A program made the translations under genes and the position numbers. Below are positions 34,319-43,005 of a DNA stretch of 64,000 bases, in pieces (positions within the stretch are counted from its first letter, which is position 1; each line of letters opens with the position of its first letter). This DNA is from Streptomyces meridianus. Its GTDB lineage: Bacteria; Actinomycetota; Actinomycetes; Streptomycetales; Streptomycetaceae. The stretch covers positions 62,001-126,000 of the forward strand of contig NZ_JAMQGM010000016.1 in NCBI RefSeq assembly GCF_023703325.1, in the 5' to 3' direction. The notes below the pieces were generated by a model that worked only from the letters and a program-made list of their open reading frames with translations, ran no database searches and was not told where the DNA came from.

Positions 34319-35086
34319 GTGAACCGAGCCCCCACCGTCCGCCGCGCCGCCACGGCTGCACTGGCCGCGGCGCTGCTGACACCGCTCGGCGCCTGCGCCG
34401 GCGGCGGCAGCAGCACACGCAGGACCGAGCTCACGGTGCTCGCCGCCTCGTCGCTCACCGACGTGTTCGAGGCCGCAGCCGCCGTGTACGAGAAGGAACA
34501 CCCGGGCACGAAGCTGACGTTCTCCTTCGCCGGCTCCCAGGAGCTGGCTGCCCAGGTCGAACAGGGCGCCCCTGCCGACGCGTTGGTGACCGCCGACCTG
34601 AAGACCATGGACGGGCTCCGGGGCGAAACCGGGAAACCCGTCGTCATCGCCGGGAACCGTCTGGTGATCGCCACGGGCGAAGGCAACCCGAAGCACATCG
34701 AGAACCTGAGGGACCTGGCGGCCCCGGGCGCCAAGGTCGTCCTCGCCGCGGCCGAGGTCCCGGTGGGCCGCTACAGCAAGCAGGTCCTGGACGCACAGCG
34801 GATCGACGTCGATCCCGTCTCGCTCGAACCCAACGTGCGTGCCGTCCTCAGCAAGGTCGAACTCGGCGAGGCCGACGCCGGAATCGTCTACGCCACCGAT
34901 GCCGCGACCGTGCCGGAGAAGTGCGACGCCGTCGAGATCCCCGACCGCGAGAACGCCGTCGCCTCCTACCCGGCAGCCACCCTGCGCGACTCCCGGCACG
35001 CCGACGAGGCGGCCGGGTTCGTCAGCTGGCTGAAGAGTCCGGAGGCGCAGAAGATCCTGCGCGGCGCCGGATTCCGGAAGCCGTGA
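34319..35086 (+). CDS. modA: Molybdate ABC transporter substrate-binding lipoprotein ModA
   Basis: A 255-residue lipoprotein (lipobox LTPLGACAGG). ModA signatures: LTVLAASSLTDVFEAAAAVYEKEHPG, FSFAGSQELAAQVEQGAPADALVTAD, and later GIVYATDAA. It captures molybdate or tungstate outside the membrane. GTG 34319 follows GAGGAG by 8 nt. Only 13 bp separate it from the fused transporter gene. The molybdenum hydroxylase at 47.6 kb is a probable consumer. Confidence 0.95.
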   Translation: MNRAPTVRRAATAALAAALLTPLGACAGGGSSTRRTELTVLAASSLTDVFEAAAAVYEKEHPGTKLTFSFAGSQELAAQVEQGAPADALVTADLKTMDGLRGETGKPVVIAGNRLVIATGEGNPKHIENLRDLAAPGAKVVLAAAEVPVGRYSKQVLDAQRIDVDPVSLEPNVRAVLSKVELGEADAGIVYATDAATVPEKCDAVEIPDRENAVASYPAATLRDSRHADEAAGFVSWLKSPEAQKILRGAGFRKP

Positions 35087-35099
35087 GCCGAGCCGCACG

Positions 35100-37058
35100 G
35101 TGAGACCCCTACGGACCCGCCGGCCGCCAGGCACCGGCGCACCCCTGGCCCTGGCCGTCCCCGGCGTACTGGCCGTCGTCTTCCTCGTCGTGCCCCTCGC
35201 CGGGATCCTCGCCCGTACCCCGTGGTCCCGGCTGGGCACGCACCTTGCGGACGAGGACGTCACCCGGGCGCTCACGCTGTCCCTGACCGTCTCGCTCTGC
35301 GCGCTCGGCCTGTCCCTGCTGCTCGGCGTCCCCCTGGCCTGGCTGCTGGCCCGCGCCCACTTCCGCGGCAAGGCACTCGTCCGCTCGCTCGTCCTGCTGC
35401 CGATGGTGCTGCCGCCGACCGTGGGCGGTGTCGCGCTGCTGCTGGGCTTCGGCCGCCGCGGACTCCTCGGCCCCTGGCTGGAGGACGCGCTCGGCGTCAC
35501 CCTTCCGTTCCACACCTCCGGCGCCGTGGTCGCGGCCACCTTCGTCGCCATGCCCTTCCTGGTCATCAGCCTCGAGGGCAGCATCGCCGGACTGCGCCCC
35601 CAGTACGAGGAGACCGCCGCATCCCTCGGCGCATCGCCGTTGCGGGTGTTCCGCACCGTCACCCTGCCCGCGGTCGCCCCCGGCCTCGTCGCCGGCGCCG
35701 CCCTGACCTGGGCCCGGGCCCTCGGCGAGTTCGGCGCCACCATCACCTTCGCCGGCAACCTGCCGGGAACCACCCAGACGCTGCCGCTCCAGGTCTACCT
35801 GCTGCTGCAGAACCGGCCGGAGGCCGCGACCTCCGTCTCGCTCCTCCTCCTGGGTGTCGCCATGGCCGTGCTGATCGCCCTGCGCGGACACTGGGCCGGG
35901 CCCGCCGCCGACCGCCGGGGTGGTTCCGGCCTCCGCCGCACCGCTGCGCAGGGGGCAGCCACCCGGCCGTCGCCGCCCGAACCGGCCGTCCGCAGACCCC
36001 CCGAAGAGGCCGGCCCGGGGGAGGAGTGGCCGGTGCACGCCGAGGTCACCGGCTTCGACCGGCTCGTCCTCGACGCCCGGCCCGGCACCACCATCGCCGT
36101 CGTCGGACCCAACGGCGCCGGGAAAACCACCCTGCTCAGAGCACTCCTCGGCCTCACCGCACACGCACACGCCACCGTCCGCATCGGCGATCGCGACGTC
36201 ACGGGGCTCCCTCCGCACCGGCGCGGTATCGCCTGGGTCCCCCAGGACGGCGCACTGTTCCCGCACCTGACCGCGCGAGCCAACACCGCCTACGGACTGC
36301 GTGCCCAGGGCGCCGGCCGGGCCGAGGCGCGCCGGACCGCCCAGGAGTGGCTCGACCGGCTCCACGTCGGTCACCTCGCCGGCCACCGGCCCGCCCGGCT
36401 CTCGGGAGGCCAGGCCCAGCGGGTCGCCCTGGCCCGCGCCCTGGCCGCCCGCCCGCGGTTGCTGCTCCTCGACGAACCCCTTGCCGCGCTCGACCAGACC
36501 ACCCGCGCCCACGTCCGGCACACCCTGCGCACCCACCTCGGCGGATTCGGCGGCGTCTGCCTCGTCGTCACCCATGACCCGGTCGAGGCCGTCTCCCTCG
36601 CGGACCGTGTGGTCGTCCTCGACGGGGGCCGTCTCGTCCAGGACGGGCCGCCGGCCGAGGTGACCCGGCGCCCTCGGACACCGTGGGTGGCCCGTATGCT
36701 CGGGCGCAACGCCTGGGCGGGAGTCGTGACCGGCGGGGTTCTGGAACTCGACGGCGGCGGGCGGCTGACGGCCGCCGAACCCCCGGCCGAGGGTGAGCGG
36801 GCGCTGGCCGTGGTCGCCCCGGAAGCGGTGACGCTCTACCGCAGCCGTCCCGACGGCAGCCCCCGCAACCTCAGGCCGGGCACGGTGGCCGAGGTGACCG
36901 GCGTCGGCAGCAGACTGCGGATCCTGGTCGTCTCCGACCGTGCTCCCGACGTCGTCGCAGAGGTGACGCCCTCCGCAGTCGCCGAACTCGGTCTCGCCGA
37001 GGGGGTGTCCGTCTGGACCGGCATCAAGGCCACGGAGGTCGTCGTCGTCCCGATCTGA
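35100..37058 (+). CDS. modBC: Fused molybdate transporter permease-ATPase (ModB-ModC)
   Basis: A 652-residue fusion. Residues 1-270 are ModB: six-helix permease with the EETAASLGASPLRVFRTVTLPAVAPG coupling loop and ARALGEFGATITFAGN. A Pro/Arg-rich linker follows at about 275-320. Residues 325-540 are the ATPase: GPNGAGKTTLLRAL, Q-loop VPQDG, RLSGGQAQRVALARAL signature, LLLLDEPLAALD and VTHDPVEA. A C-terminal TOBE-like Mop domain (about 580-652) ends IKATEVVVVPI. Most bacteria keep ModB and ModC separate; fusion forces equal amounts. GTG 35100. Confidence 0.93.
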   Translation: MRPLRTRRPPGTGAPLALAVPGVLAVVFLVVPLAGILARTPWSRLGTHLADEDVTRALTLSLTVSLCALGLSLLLGVPLAWLLARAHFRGKALVRSLVLLPMVLPPTVGGVALLLGFGRRGLLGPWLEDALGVTLPFHTSGAVVAATFVAMPFLVISLEGSIAGLRPQYEETAASLGASPLRVFRTVTLPAVAPGLVAGAALTWARALGEFGATITFAGNLPGTTQTLPLQVYLLLQNRPEAATSVSLLLLGVAMAVLIALRGHWAGPAADRRGGSGLRRTAAQGAATRPSPPEPAVRRPPEEAGPGEEWPVHAEVTGFDRLVLDARPGTTIAVVGPNGAGKTTLLRALLGLTAHAHATVRIGDRDVTGLPPHRRGIAWVPQDGALFPHLTARANTAYGLRAQGAGRAEARRTAQEWLDRLHVGHLAGHRPARLSGGQAQRVALARALAARPRLLLLDEPLAALDQTTRAHVRHTLRTHLGGFGGVCLVVTHDPVEAVSLADRVVVLDGGRLVQDGPPAEVTRRPRTPWVARMLGRNAWAGVVTGGVLELDGGGRLTAAEPPAEGERALAVVAPEAVTLYRSRPDGSPRNLRPGTVAEVTGVGSRLRILVVSDRAPDVVAEVTPSAVAELGLAEGVSVWTGIKATEVVVVPI

Positions 37059-37226
37059 GATCTGAGACGTCCCCACCATCCGGGGCTCCATGCCGAGGAG
37101 ATCGGGCGCACCGGGACCAACCGGGCGACATCCCGCAGGCATTCGCCGTCTGCCGCCGATCGGTGAGGCTTTCAACCTGGGCCGCGCCCTGGGCCGAGCC
37201 CTGGCCCGGGGCGCGGTCGTCCACCC

Positions 37227-37262
37227 TTGATGTGTTCCCCGTCCTCGAGGACGGGGCTTGCA
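37227..37262 (-). mobile_element. Orphan IS200/IS605-type end
   Basis: TTGATGTGTTCCCC leads into a perfect 20-bp palindrome centred on CTCGAG (37237-37256), then CTTGCACG. The first 11 bases match the tnpB-linked end at 27579. No transposase or tnpB is nearby, so it is a solo end or the trace of an excised or miniature element. 37059-37226 shows no gene. Confidence 0.5.
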
Positions 37263-37276
37263 CGCAGGATCGGCGA

Positions 37277-37795
37277 TCAGTTCTCCGGGCCGTCGCCGTC
37301 CACGAGCCGGAAAGCGGGGCCCAGCACGGTCGTTGCGCCCGGAGCGCTGGGAATGGTGAGCAGTTTCCTGGCCTGACCCTCCAGAGCGAACATCATGGCC
37401 GTGACGTGGTGGAGCTCGCCGGGGTGGCCGTCGAACACCCGGTTCAGGGCACGGAGCATGTCGGTGTAGGCGCGGTCGCACTCCTCCGACGCCGCACGCT
37501 GGGGGGATCCCTCCGGCAGGGAAGCGGTGTCCGGGCTGTCGACCACGGGATGCACGCCGTCCGGGTCGAAGGGGATGGCGGGACCGTTGAACGTCCAGCC
37601 GTCCTCGGACTGCACCATCCGGCGGCCTTCGACGATCTCGCGGAACCGGTAGTAGTGGGCCAGGTCGTCGGGGTCGGCGGCAGGGCCGGCCGGCCCGGGC
37701 GCGGCGTGCGCTGGGGAGTTCTGCGGGAGGGCTCCGTACGCGGTGAGCAGGGCGGCTGCCCGGAGCGCTGCACGCCTGCTGATGGGAGTGGTCAT
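37277..37795 (-). CDS. Exported protein resembling the C-terminal half of PF12902 ferritin-like proteins
   Basis: A 172-residue protein with an Arg-Arg signal (TPISRRAALRAAALLTAYGA, possibly Tat). The mature part, LAHYYRFREIVEGRRMVQ through SEECDRAYTDMLRALNRVFDGHPGELHHVTAMMFALEGQARKLL, is what normally follows the ferritin-like domain in single-chain family members. ATG 37795 overlaps the stop of the upstream ferritin-like gene (ATGA). The family is thus split here into two coupled proteins, one with an export signal. Function unknown. Confidence 0.65.
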   Translation of the reverse strand: MTTPISRRAALRAAALLTAYGALPQNSPAHAAPGPAGPAADPDDLAHYYRFREIVEGRRMVQSEDGWTFNGPAIPFDPDGVHPVVDSPDTASLPEGSPQRAASEECDRAYTDMLRALNRVFDGHPGELHHVTAMMFALEGQARKLLTIPSAPGATTVLGPAFRLVDGDGPEN

Positions 37796-38622
37796 GAGGC
37801 TTCCTTCCCGGTGGGCCGGAGCGAGGGGTCGAGAACGGGCGGCAGGGGCCCGGTGGTCGGGTCGGTGGGGGTTCCCTCGCCCTGGCGGATGATCTCGAAT
37901 ACGGCCCACAGGGCGGTTGTGGCATCGGTGACCCGGTACAGCCGGCCCGGCGCGCCGCGCCAGACGACCTGGCGCGCGGGGTCGCCGGTGAACAGGTCCT
38001 GGGTCTCGTCGAGGTCGATGATGGCCTGGGCGATCCGCTGGTAGAACCAGCCGATGGTGTGGTCCTCGAAGGTGGCGGCCAGGAAGAACCGCCGCGGCGC
38101 GTCGAGTTCCTCCTGGCCGAGCATCTCGATCATCCCGTTGTCGTCGACCGCCACGCCGAGCTGCTCGACCTCCTTCAGCGCGTTGCGGACGTGGTGCTGG
38201 ACGGGCAGGTGCGGCTGCTCGACGGTCAGGAAGATGTCGCGGATCTGCTCGACCGAGCACTTGCGCAACGGGACGACGAGTCCGGGCTGAACGCCTCCGG
38301 GGAGCGGTCCCGGGTACTGGGGAACGGTGTCCGGGAGGCCGATCCTGGGTGTGGCGCCGACGGCGTTGAGGATGTTGCCCACGAGCGCCATGTGCAGCAT
38401 CTCCTCCATCACGACGCTGCGGATGATCTCGGCGATCTCGCGATTGCGTCCGCGCTTGATGGAGAAGAGGGCGTACAGGTACAGGGGGATGGTGGCGTGC
38501 TCGAGGGCGAGTGCGGTCTGCAGAGCGCGGTGCAGCCCCGCGATGTCGTTGATCTCGGGTTCCGTGGACGACAGGTGCTGTGCCGGTTCCCCGGCCAGTC
38601 CCATCGGGGTGTGTGGGCCCAT
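37792..38622 (-). CDS. Ferritin-like domain protein (PF12902 type, VioB/RebD-related fold)
   Basis: A 276-residue protein. The ferritin-like helices carry candidate metal ligands in LQTALALEHATIPLYLYALFS and VVMEEMLHMALVGNILNAVG (Glu and Glu-x-x-His), and in a later EDHTIGWFYQRI. This domain is found in chromopyrrolate-type synthases and many uncharacterised proteins. The domain of the next protein completes the usual chain. ATG 38622, with AAAGGTGA 5 nt upstream. It faces away from the NHLM peptide operon across an 850-bp gap. Confidence 0.75.
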   Translation of the reverse strand: MGPHTPMGLAGEPAQHLSSTEPEINDIAGLHRALQTALALEHATIPLYLYALFSIKRGRNREIAEIIRSVVMEEMLHMALVGNILNAVGATPRIGLPDTVPQYPGPLPGGVQPGLVVPLRKCSVEQIRDIFLTVEQPHLPVQHHVRNALKEVEQLGVAVDDNGMIEMLGQEELDAPRRFFLAATFEDHTIGWFYQRIAQAIIDLDETQDLFTGDPARQVVWRGAPGRLYRVTDATTALWAVFEIIRQGEGTPTDPTTGPLPPVLDPSLRPTGKEAS

Positions 38623-38703
38623 GGCTCACCTTTCCTGGTCGGGCCCGGGCGGAGGGGAATGGGCCCGGGCCGCGTGATCGACGGCTGCGAACGAGTGGAA
38701 AGG

Positions 38704-38894
38704 CGAAATGGACACTGTTTTTCGGCCGTATGGGGGTTGTGTCCGATCGGTGGCCCGGCCGGGTCGGTGCGCAGGGAGTGCGGCGCGCGCGGAACGCTGC
38801 CCGACTCGTCCGCCGATCCAGGCAAAAGCGAAGTCGATCGCTTTTGCAGCTGAAAAGGATTTCGGTCGGGCTTCTGCCGGACATGTCCATTTCG
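38704..38894. promoter_or_regulatory. Symmetric repeat array in the gap between ferritin-like and peptide operons
   Basis: CGAAATGGACA at 38704-38714 recurs in inverted form (TGTCCATTTCG) at 38884-38894. Between them stands a perfect 9-bp dyad CAAAAGCGA/TCGCTTTTG (38823-38831 and 38838-38846). Further right, ATGAAC-G-GTTCAT (39021-39033) and two TTCATCGAA copies (39029 and about 39083) occur. The whole stretch 38623-39469 has no convincing gene and is visibly more AT-rich than its surroundings; it is probably a regulatory region. Confidence 0.45.
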
Positions 38895-39469
38895 GGTCGT
38901 GGGGAATTCGGAGGTGCTCGGCGATTGTCCCGGAAGTGCCCCGTGGAGGGCGGTTGTTCACCTTTCGAGCCCTACCGTCCTGCGCGGTCGGCACCTGATT
39001 CCGACCCTCGGTATCCTGGGATGAACGGTTCATCGAAGGTCAAAATGCGCATGGCTCGGTGACGCTCGACACCCAATGTCGCTTTCATCGAACCTTCACA
39101 TCTCGAATGCGAGAGGAGCACGAATCCCGGCATTGGTGCCGGCGGGTCGCCACGAGTGCAAAATTCGGTCCGCTTATGTCCCATCTGGACTGCCGGCGAG
39201 GGGGTGTTCGCGGAAATTGGCCACAAGGCGATGTGAAGAGATCGTCACTATCCGGTGGCCAACGGTGCACCTCGGGCGGATGCGGTGACGCAGAGTCAGG
39301 CCTTCGGGTGGCCTGCTGGGTCTCGGTCGTGATTTCCTTGCGGCACGCGGAAGTTGTAAACAGGACTCCGGTTACACGGGCCTCAGACGACCGTTGTACC
39401 GGCCGGATCGGCTTTGCCGACTCGGCCGACACCGTTCACAACCCCCAAACAACGAAGGGAAGTCAAGTC

Positions 39470-39694
39470 ATGCGTCAGGACTTCACCCCCCAGGTCGAGA
39501 CCCGCGAGATTGCCGACAGCGACCTGGACAACGTGTCCGGCGGCGTCGGCGTGAACCTCGACCCGGCCCTGGGTGCCGTGCAGGGTGCGCTCCCGGTCGC
39601 CGAGGTCACCGGCCTGGTCGGCCAGACCACCGGTGTCGACGTTGCCGGCGTGGCCGGTCAGGTCTCCGGCGTCACCGGCATCGCCGGCCTCTGA
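39470..39694 (+). CDS. Double-glycine leader peptide precursor exported by the NHLM system (74 aa)
   Basis: The 25-residue leader is acidic and ends EIADSDLDNVSGG, the ELxxVxGG-type signal cut by C39 peptidases. The 49-residue core has 11 Gly, 11 Val and 7 Ala, two Asp and one Glu, and no Cys, Lys, Arg, His or aromatic residue. Its second half has Gly every 3-5 positions (TGLVGQTTGV, VAGVAGQVSG, VTGIAGL). AAGGGA lies 9 nt before ATG 39470. No LanM, YcaO, radical-SAM or nitrile-hydratase-type gene is nearby, so the product may be unmodified. Similar peptides have been labelled type A2 lantipeptides, but without Cys no lanthionine can form. A membrane-active or structural peptide is the inference. 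Confidence 0.82.
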   Translation: MRQDFTPQVETREIADSDLDNVSGGVGVNLDPALGAVQGALPVAEVTGLVGQTTGVDVAGVAGQVSGVTGIAGL

Positions 39695-39741
39695 GCACGC
39701 CTTCGCCGCGCGGCTTTCGAGCCTGCGGCTCTGTTCGCCAC

Positions 39742-39764
39742 GTCGGGATTCGATGAAATTCCGA
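39742..39764 (+). promoter_or_regulatory. Small hairpin after the precursor gene
   Basis: GTCGGGATT and AATTCCGAC form a 9-bp stem with one G-U pair, about 45 nt after the precursor stop. It may stabilise the 3' end of the abundant precursor mRNA. Confidence 0.35.
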
Positions 39765-39777
39765 CGGTGCTGAACCG

Positions 39778-39808
39778 TGGGCCCCGAAGCATCCTGTTTC
39801 GGGGCCCA
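39778..39808 (+). terminator. Partial terminator between precursor and export genes
   Basis: TGGGCCCCGAA (39778-39788) pairs perfectly with 39798-39808 over a 9-nt loop. It separates the precursor from the export genes, which begin 110 nt later. In bacteriocin operons such a site lets precursor transcripts outnumber transporter transcripts. Confidence 0.65.
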
Positions 39809-39918
39809 TGTCTGCTTTCTGCCGACGCTTGACGGGGCCATCTGCGCATGTCGGGCCCTGTGTTACGGTCAGGCACTGCCGTGCCCGCCCGAGATGAATG
39901 CAGTTGAAGGAATAGTTC

Positions 39919-40722
39919 GTGGAGTTCCGCCAAAAGGCGCTTTCCAAGCTGCAGTCGCCCGAGGAGCTCGACGTACCGGTGCGCTTCGCCCGGCCGCAGG
40001 GCCGGCTCGTGCTCCTCGTGACGATCGCGGTCATGGCCGCTGCGTCCTTCTGGGCCGTCACCGGAACCATCTCCTCCAAGGTGAACGCACCCGGGATCCT
40101 TACCCATCAGGAGGGCAGTTATGTCCTCCAGAGTCCTGTCGCCGGCCAGGTGACCAAGGTGCTTGCCGAAGAGGGCGACATGCTGCCCCAGGGCGCGCCG
40201 CTCCTCGGCGTGCAGACCGACCGGGGCGTCCGCGCCGTCCGTACCGTCGCCTCCGGCCGGGTCACCACGATGGCCGCCAAGATCGGATCCGTCGTCACCC
40301 CCGGAGCCGACGTGGCGACCATCGAAAAGATCAGCAACGCCCGGGACCCCCTCGTCGCGGTGCTCTACGTGCCGGGCGACAACGGAGCGTCCGTCCCCGT
40401 GGGCACCCAGGTCGATCTGACCGTGCAGTCGGTGCCGACCCAGCAGTTCGGCGTCCTCCGCGGCAAGGTGAAGGCGGTCGGCAGGCCCCAGACCCGTCAG
40501 CAGATCACCAACTTCCTCGGCGACAGCCAACTGGGCGCGCAGTTCGCCGCCCAGGGCAAGCCCGTGGCGGTGCTCGTGCAGCTCGAGCGCTCGTCCACCA
40601 CGAAGTCCGGTTACCGCTGGTCGTCCGAGAACGGGCCGCCGTACAAGCTCGACTCCACCATTCCGGTCAGCGGTGCCATCCACCTGTCGGAACAGCGTCC
40701 GGTCGATTGGCTCCTCCCGTGA
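39919..40722 (+). CDS. NHLM-type secretion membrane-fusion protein (HlyD-like)
   Basis: A 267-residue protein with one N-terminal helix (RLVLLVTIAVMAAASFWAVTG) and a biotinyl-lipoyl-like hairpin (VLQSPVAGQVTKVLAEEGDMLPQGAPLLGV, then SGRVTTMAAKIGSVV), as in HlyD-family adaptors. Lacking the long coiled coil, it is of the short Gram-positive type and links the ABC transporters to the outside. GTG 39919; the following transporter gene overlaps its stop by 4 bp. Confidence 0.85.
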   Translation: MEFRQKALSKLQSPEELDVPVRFARPQGRLVLLVTIAVMAAASFWAVTGTISSKVNAPGILTHQEGSYVLQSPVAGQVTKVLAEEGDMLPQGAPLLGVQTDRGVRAVRTVASGRVTTMAAKIGSVVTPGADVATIEKISNARDPLVAVLYVPGDNGASVPVGTQVDLTVQSVPTQQFGVLRGKVKAVGRPQTRQQITNFLGDSQLGAQFAAQGKPVAVLVQLERSSTTKSGYRWSSENGPPYKLDSTIPVSGAIHLSEQRPVDWLLP

Positions 40723-43004
40723 CACCGCCCAAGGAACCCGCCACTTCGCAGCACCGCCCGCCCGCGCCCCGCAGCCGCCGCCGCCCGCCCCAGGGAGGCA
40801 ACCGCCGCCGTCCGACCCGGGCCAGGACCGAGCCCGTACCCAAGGGCCGCAAACCCCGGCGGGTGCGCACCCCCACCGTTCTCCAGATGGAGGCGGTGGA
40901 GTGCGGCGCGGCCTCACTGTCCATGGTGCTCGGCCACTACGGCCGCCACGTGCCGCTGGAGGAACTGCGCATCGCCTGCGGTGTCTCCCGCGACGGCTCA
41001 CGGGCGAGCAACGTCCTCAAGGCGGCCCGCTCGTACGGTCTGCAAGCCAAGGGCATGCAGATGGAACCGGCCGCACTGGCCGAGGTCCAGGGGCCGGCCA
41101 TCCTGTTCTGGGAGTTCAACCACTACGTCGTCTACGACGGCATGGGCAGCCGCTTCGGCCGGCAGGTCGTCTACATCAACGATCCCGCCAAGGGCCGCCG
41201 CGTCGTGTCGATGGAGGACTTCGACGGCAGTTTCACCGGCGTCGTCCTCACCTTCGAGCCCGGCCCCTCGTTCCGCAAGGGCGGCCGCAAGCCCGGGGTC
41301 ATGAGCGCCATGCCCGCGCGCCTGCGCGGCACCTCCGGCACGATGCTGGCCGCGCTGATCGCGAGCTTCCTGCTGGTCGTCGTCGGCGCGTCCGTGCCCG
41401 CCCTGAGCCGCACCTACATCGACATGTTCCTGCTCGGGAACCAGACGTCGATGCTCGGAGTTCTCTTCGCGGCCATGGGCTCCGCCGTCGTGCTCACAGC
41501 CGTGCTCACCGGGCTGCAGCAGGCGAACCTGCTGCGCGGACGCATCATCTCCTCGACGCTGAGCAGCGCCCGCTTCTTCCGGCACCTGCTCCGACTGCCC
41601 GTCACGTTCTTCGCCCAGCGCAACCCGGCCGACCTCGTCCAGCGGCTGCAGTCCAACGACGCCGTCGCCGAGACCCTCGCCCGTGACCTCGCGGCAGCCG
41701 GCGTGGACACCGTCGTCGTCGTGCTCTACGCGTTCCTGCTGTGGACCTACGACCCGCAGCTGACCGTGGTCGGCGTGCTGATCGCCCTGCTCAACGTGGT
41801 CGCGATGCGCATCGTGATCCGCATCAGGGCCACCGGGACCCAGAAACTGCGGGCGGACAGCGCCCAGTTGACCAACACGTCCTACAGCGGGCTCCAGCTC
41901 ATCGAGACGATGAAGGCGACCGGCGGCGAGAACGGCTACTTCCGCCGCTGGGCAGGGCAGCACGCCACCACCCTGGACACGCAGCAGCGACTCGGCGTGC
42001 CCAGCGCCGTGCTGGCCGTCGTCGCCCCCACACTCGCGGCCCTCAACAGCGCGATGATCCTGCTCATCGGCGGCATGCGGGCGGTCGAGGGCCACCTCTC
42101 GGTCGGTCTGCTCGTCGCCTTCCAGGCACTGGTGACCAGCTTCACGGCCCCGATCACCCGGCTCAACGGCGTGGCCGGCCGGATCCAGGACTTCGCCGCA
42201 GACGTCGCCCGGCTCAAGGACGTCGAGAGCTTCCCCGTCGACGCCCTCTACACCCGGCGCGAACCCGATGCGAGCACGCGCCGTCTCAAGGGGCACGTCA
42301 CGCTGGAGAACATCACGTTCGGCTACAACCCGCTGGACAAGCCCCTTCTCACCGACTTCTCGCTCTCGGTCGGGCCGGGGCACCAGGTCGCCCTGGTCGG
42401 CGGATCCGGCAGCGGCAAGTCCACGGTCTCCCGCCTCATATCGGGCCTCTACAGTCCGTGGGAGGGCGTCATCCGCATCGACGGCCAGCGGCTGGACGAA
42501 ATCTCCCGCAGCGCGCTGTCCGCCTCTGTCTCCTTCGTCGACCAGGACGTCTTCCTCTTCGAGGGGACCGTCCGCGACAACGTCGCACTGTGGGACCCCT
42601 CGATCACCGACGAGGCCGTCGTCGCCGCCCTGAAGGACGCCGCCATCCACGACGCGATCTCCCGACGTCCCGGCGGCATCCACAGCCGGGTGGAACAGGA
42701 CGGTCGCAACTTCTCCGGCGGCCAGCGACAGCGCCTGGAGATTGCGCGGGCCCTGGTGCGGCGGCCCAGCATCCTCGTTCTCGACGAGGTGACGAGCGCC
42801 CTCGACGCCGAGACCGAGCAGACCATCATCGACAACCTCCGGCGGCGCGGCTGCGCCTGCGTGGTGATCGCGCACCGGCTGAGCACGGTCCGCGACAGCG
42901 ACGAGATCGTCGTCCTCGACAGCGGAACGGTCGTGGAACGCGGCCGGCACGAGGACCTCGTCGCCGCCGGAGGGGCGTACGCCGAACTGGTCAAGGAGCA
43001 CTGA
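40719..43004 (+). CDS. NHLP-type peptidase C39 / ABC transporter (peptidase-permease-ATPase)
   Basis: A 761-residue bacteriocin-type exporter. After a basic Pro/Arg-rich 50-residue tail comes the C39 peptidase: Gln56 and Cys62 in LQMEAVECGAASLSMV, His135 in FWEFNHYVVYDG and Asp155 in YINDPAKG, so the triad is complete. Six helices follow at about 200-480, then the ATPase (GGSGSGKSTVSRL, NFSGGQRQRLEIARAL, LVLDEVTSALDAET, IAHRLSTV). It should cut the precursor after Gly-Gly and export the core. GTG 40719 overlaps the fusion-protein stop. Confidence 0.93.
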   Translation: MTPPKEPATSQHRPPAPRSRRRPPQGGNRRRPTRARTEPVPKGRKPRRVRTPTVLQMEAVECGAASLSMVLGHYGRHVPLEELRIACGVSRDGSRASNVLKAARSYGLQAKGMQMEPAALAEVQGPAILFWEFNHYVVYDGMGSRFGRQVVYINDPAKGRRVVSMEDFDGSFTGVVLTFEPGPSFRKGGRKPGVMSAMPARLRGTSGTMLAALIASFLLVVVGASVPALSRTYIDMFLLGNQTSMLGVLFAAMGSAVVLTAVLTGLQQANLLRGRIISSTLSSARFFRHLLRLPVTFFAQRNPADLVQRLQSNDAVAETLARDLAAAGVDTVVVVLYAFLLWTYDPQLTVVGVLIALLNVVAMRIVIRIRATGTQKLRADSAQLTNTSYSGLQLIETMKATGGENGYFRRWAGQHATTLDTQQRLGVPSAVLAVVAPTLAALNSAMILLIGGMRAVEGHLSVGLLVAFQALVTSFTAPITRLNGVAGRIQDFAADVARLKDVESFPVDALYTRREPDASTRRLKGHVTLENITFGYNPLDKPLLTDFSLSVGPGHQVALVGGSGSGKSTVSRLISGLYSPWEGVIRIDGQRLDEISRSALSASVSFVDQDVFLFEGTVRDNVALWDPSITDEAVVAALKDAAIHDAISRRPGGIHSRVEQDGRNFSGGQRQRLEIARALVRRPSILVLDEVTSALDAETEQTIIDNLRRRGCACVVIAHRLSTVRDSDEIVVLDSGTVVERGRHEDLVAAGGAYAELVKEH

Positions 43005-43005
43005 C

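Noticed and set aside
35109..37925. 938-codon open frame on the minus strand
   Set aside because: Antisense to the clear modBC gene; composition is Gly/Arg/Gln-rich and shows no domain.
39059..39469. Upstream in-frame extension of the peptide precursor
   Set aside because: The extension has no ribosome site or conserved content; the ATG at 39470 with AAGGGA and a standard leader length is clearly the start.
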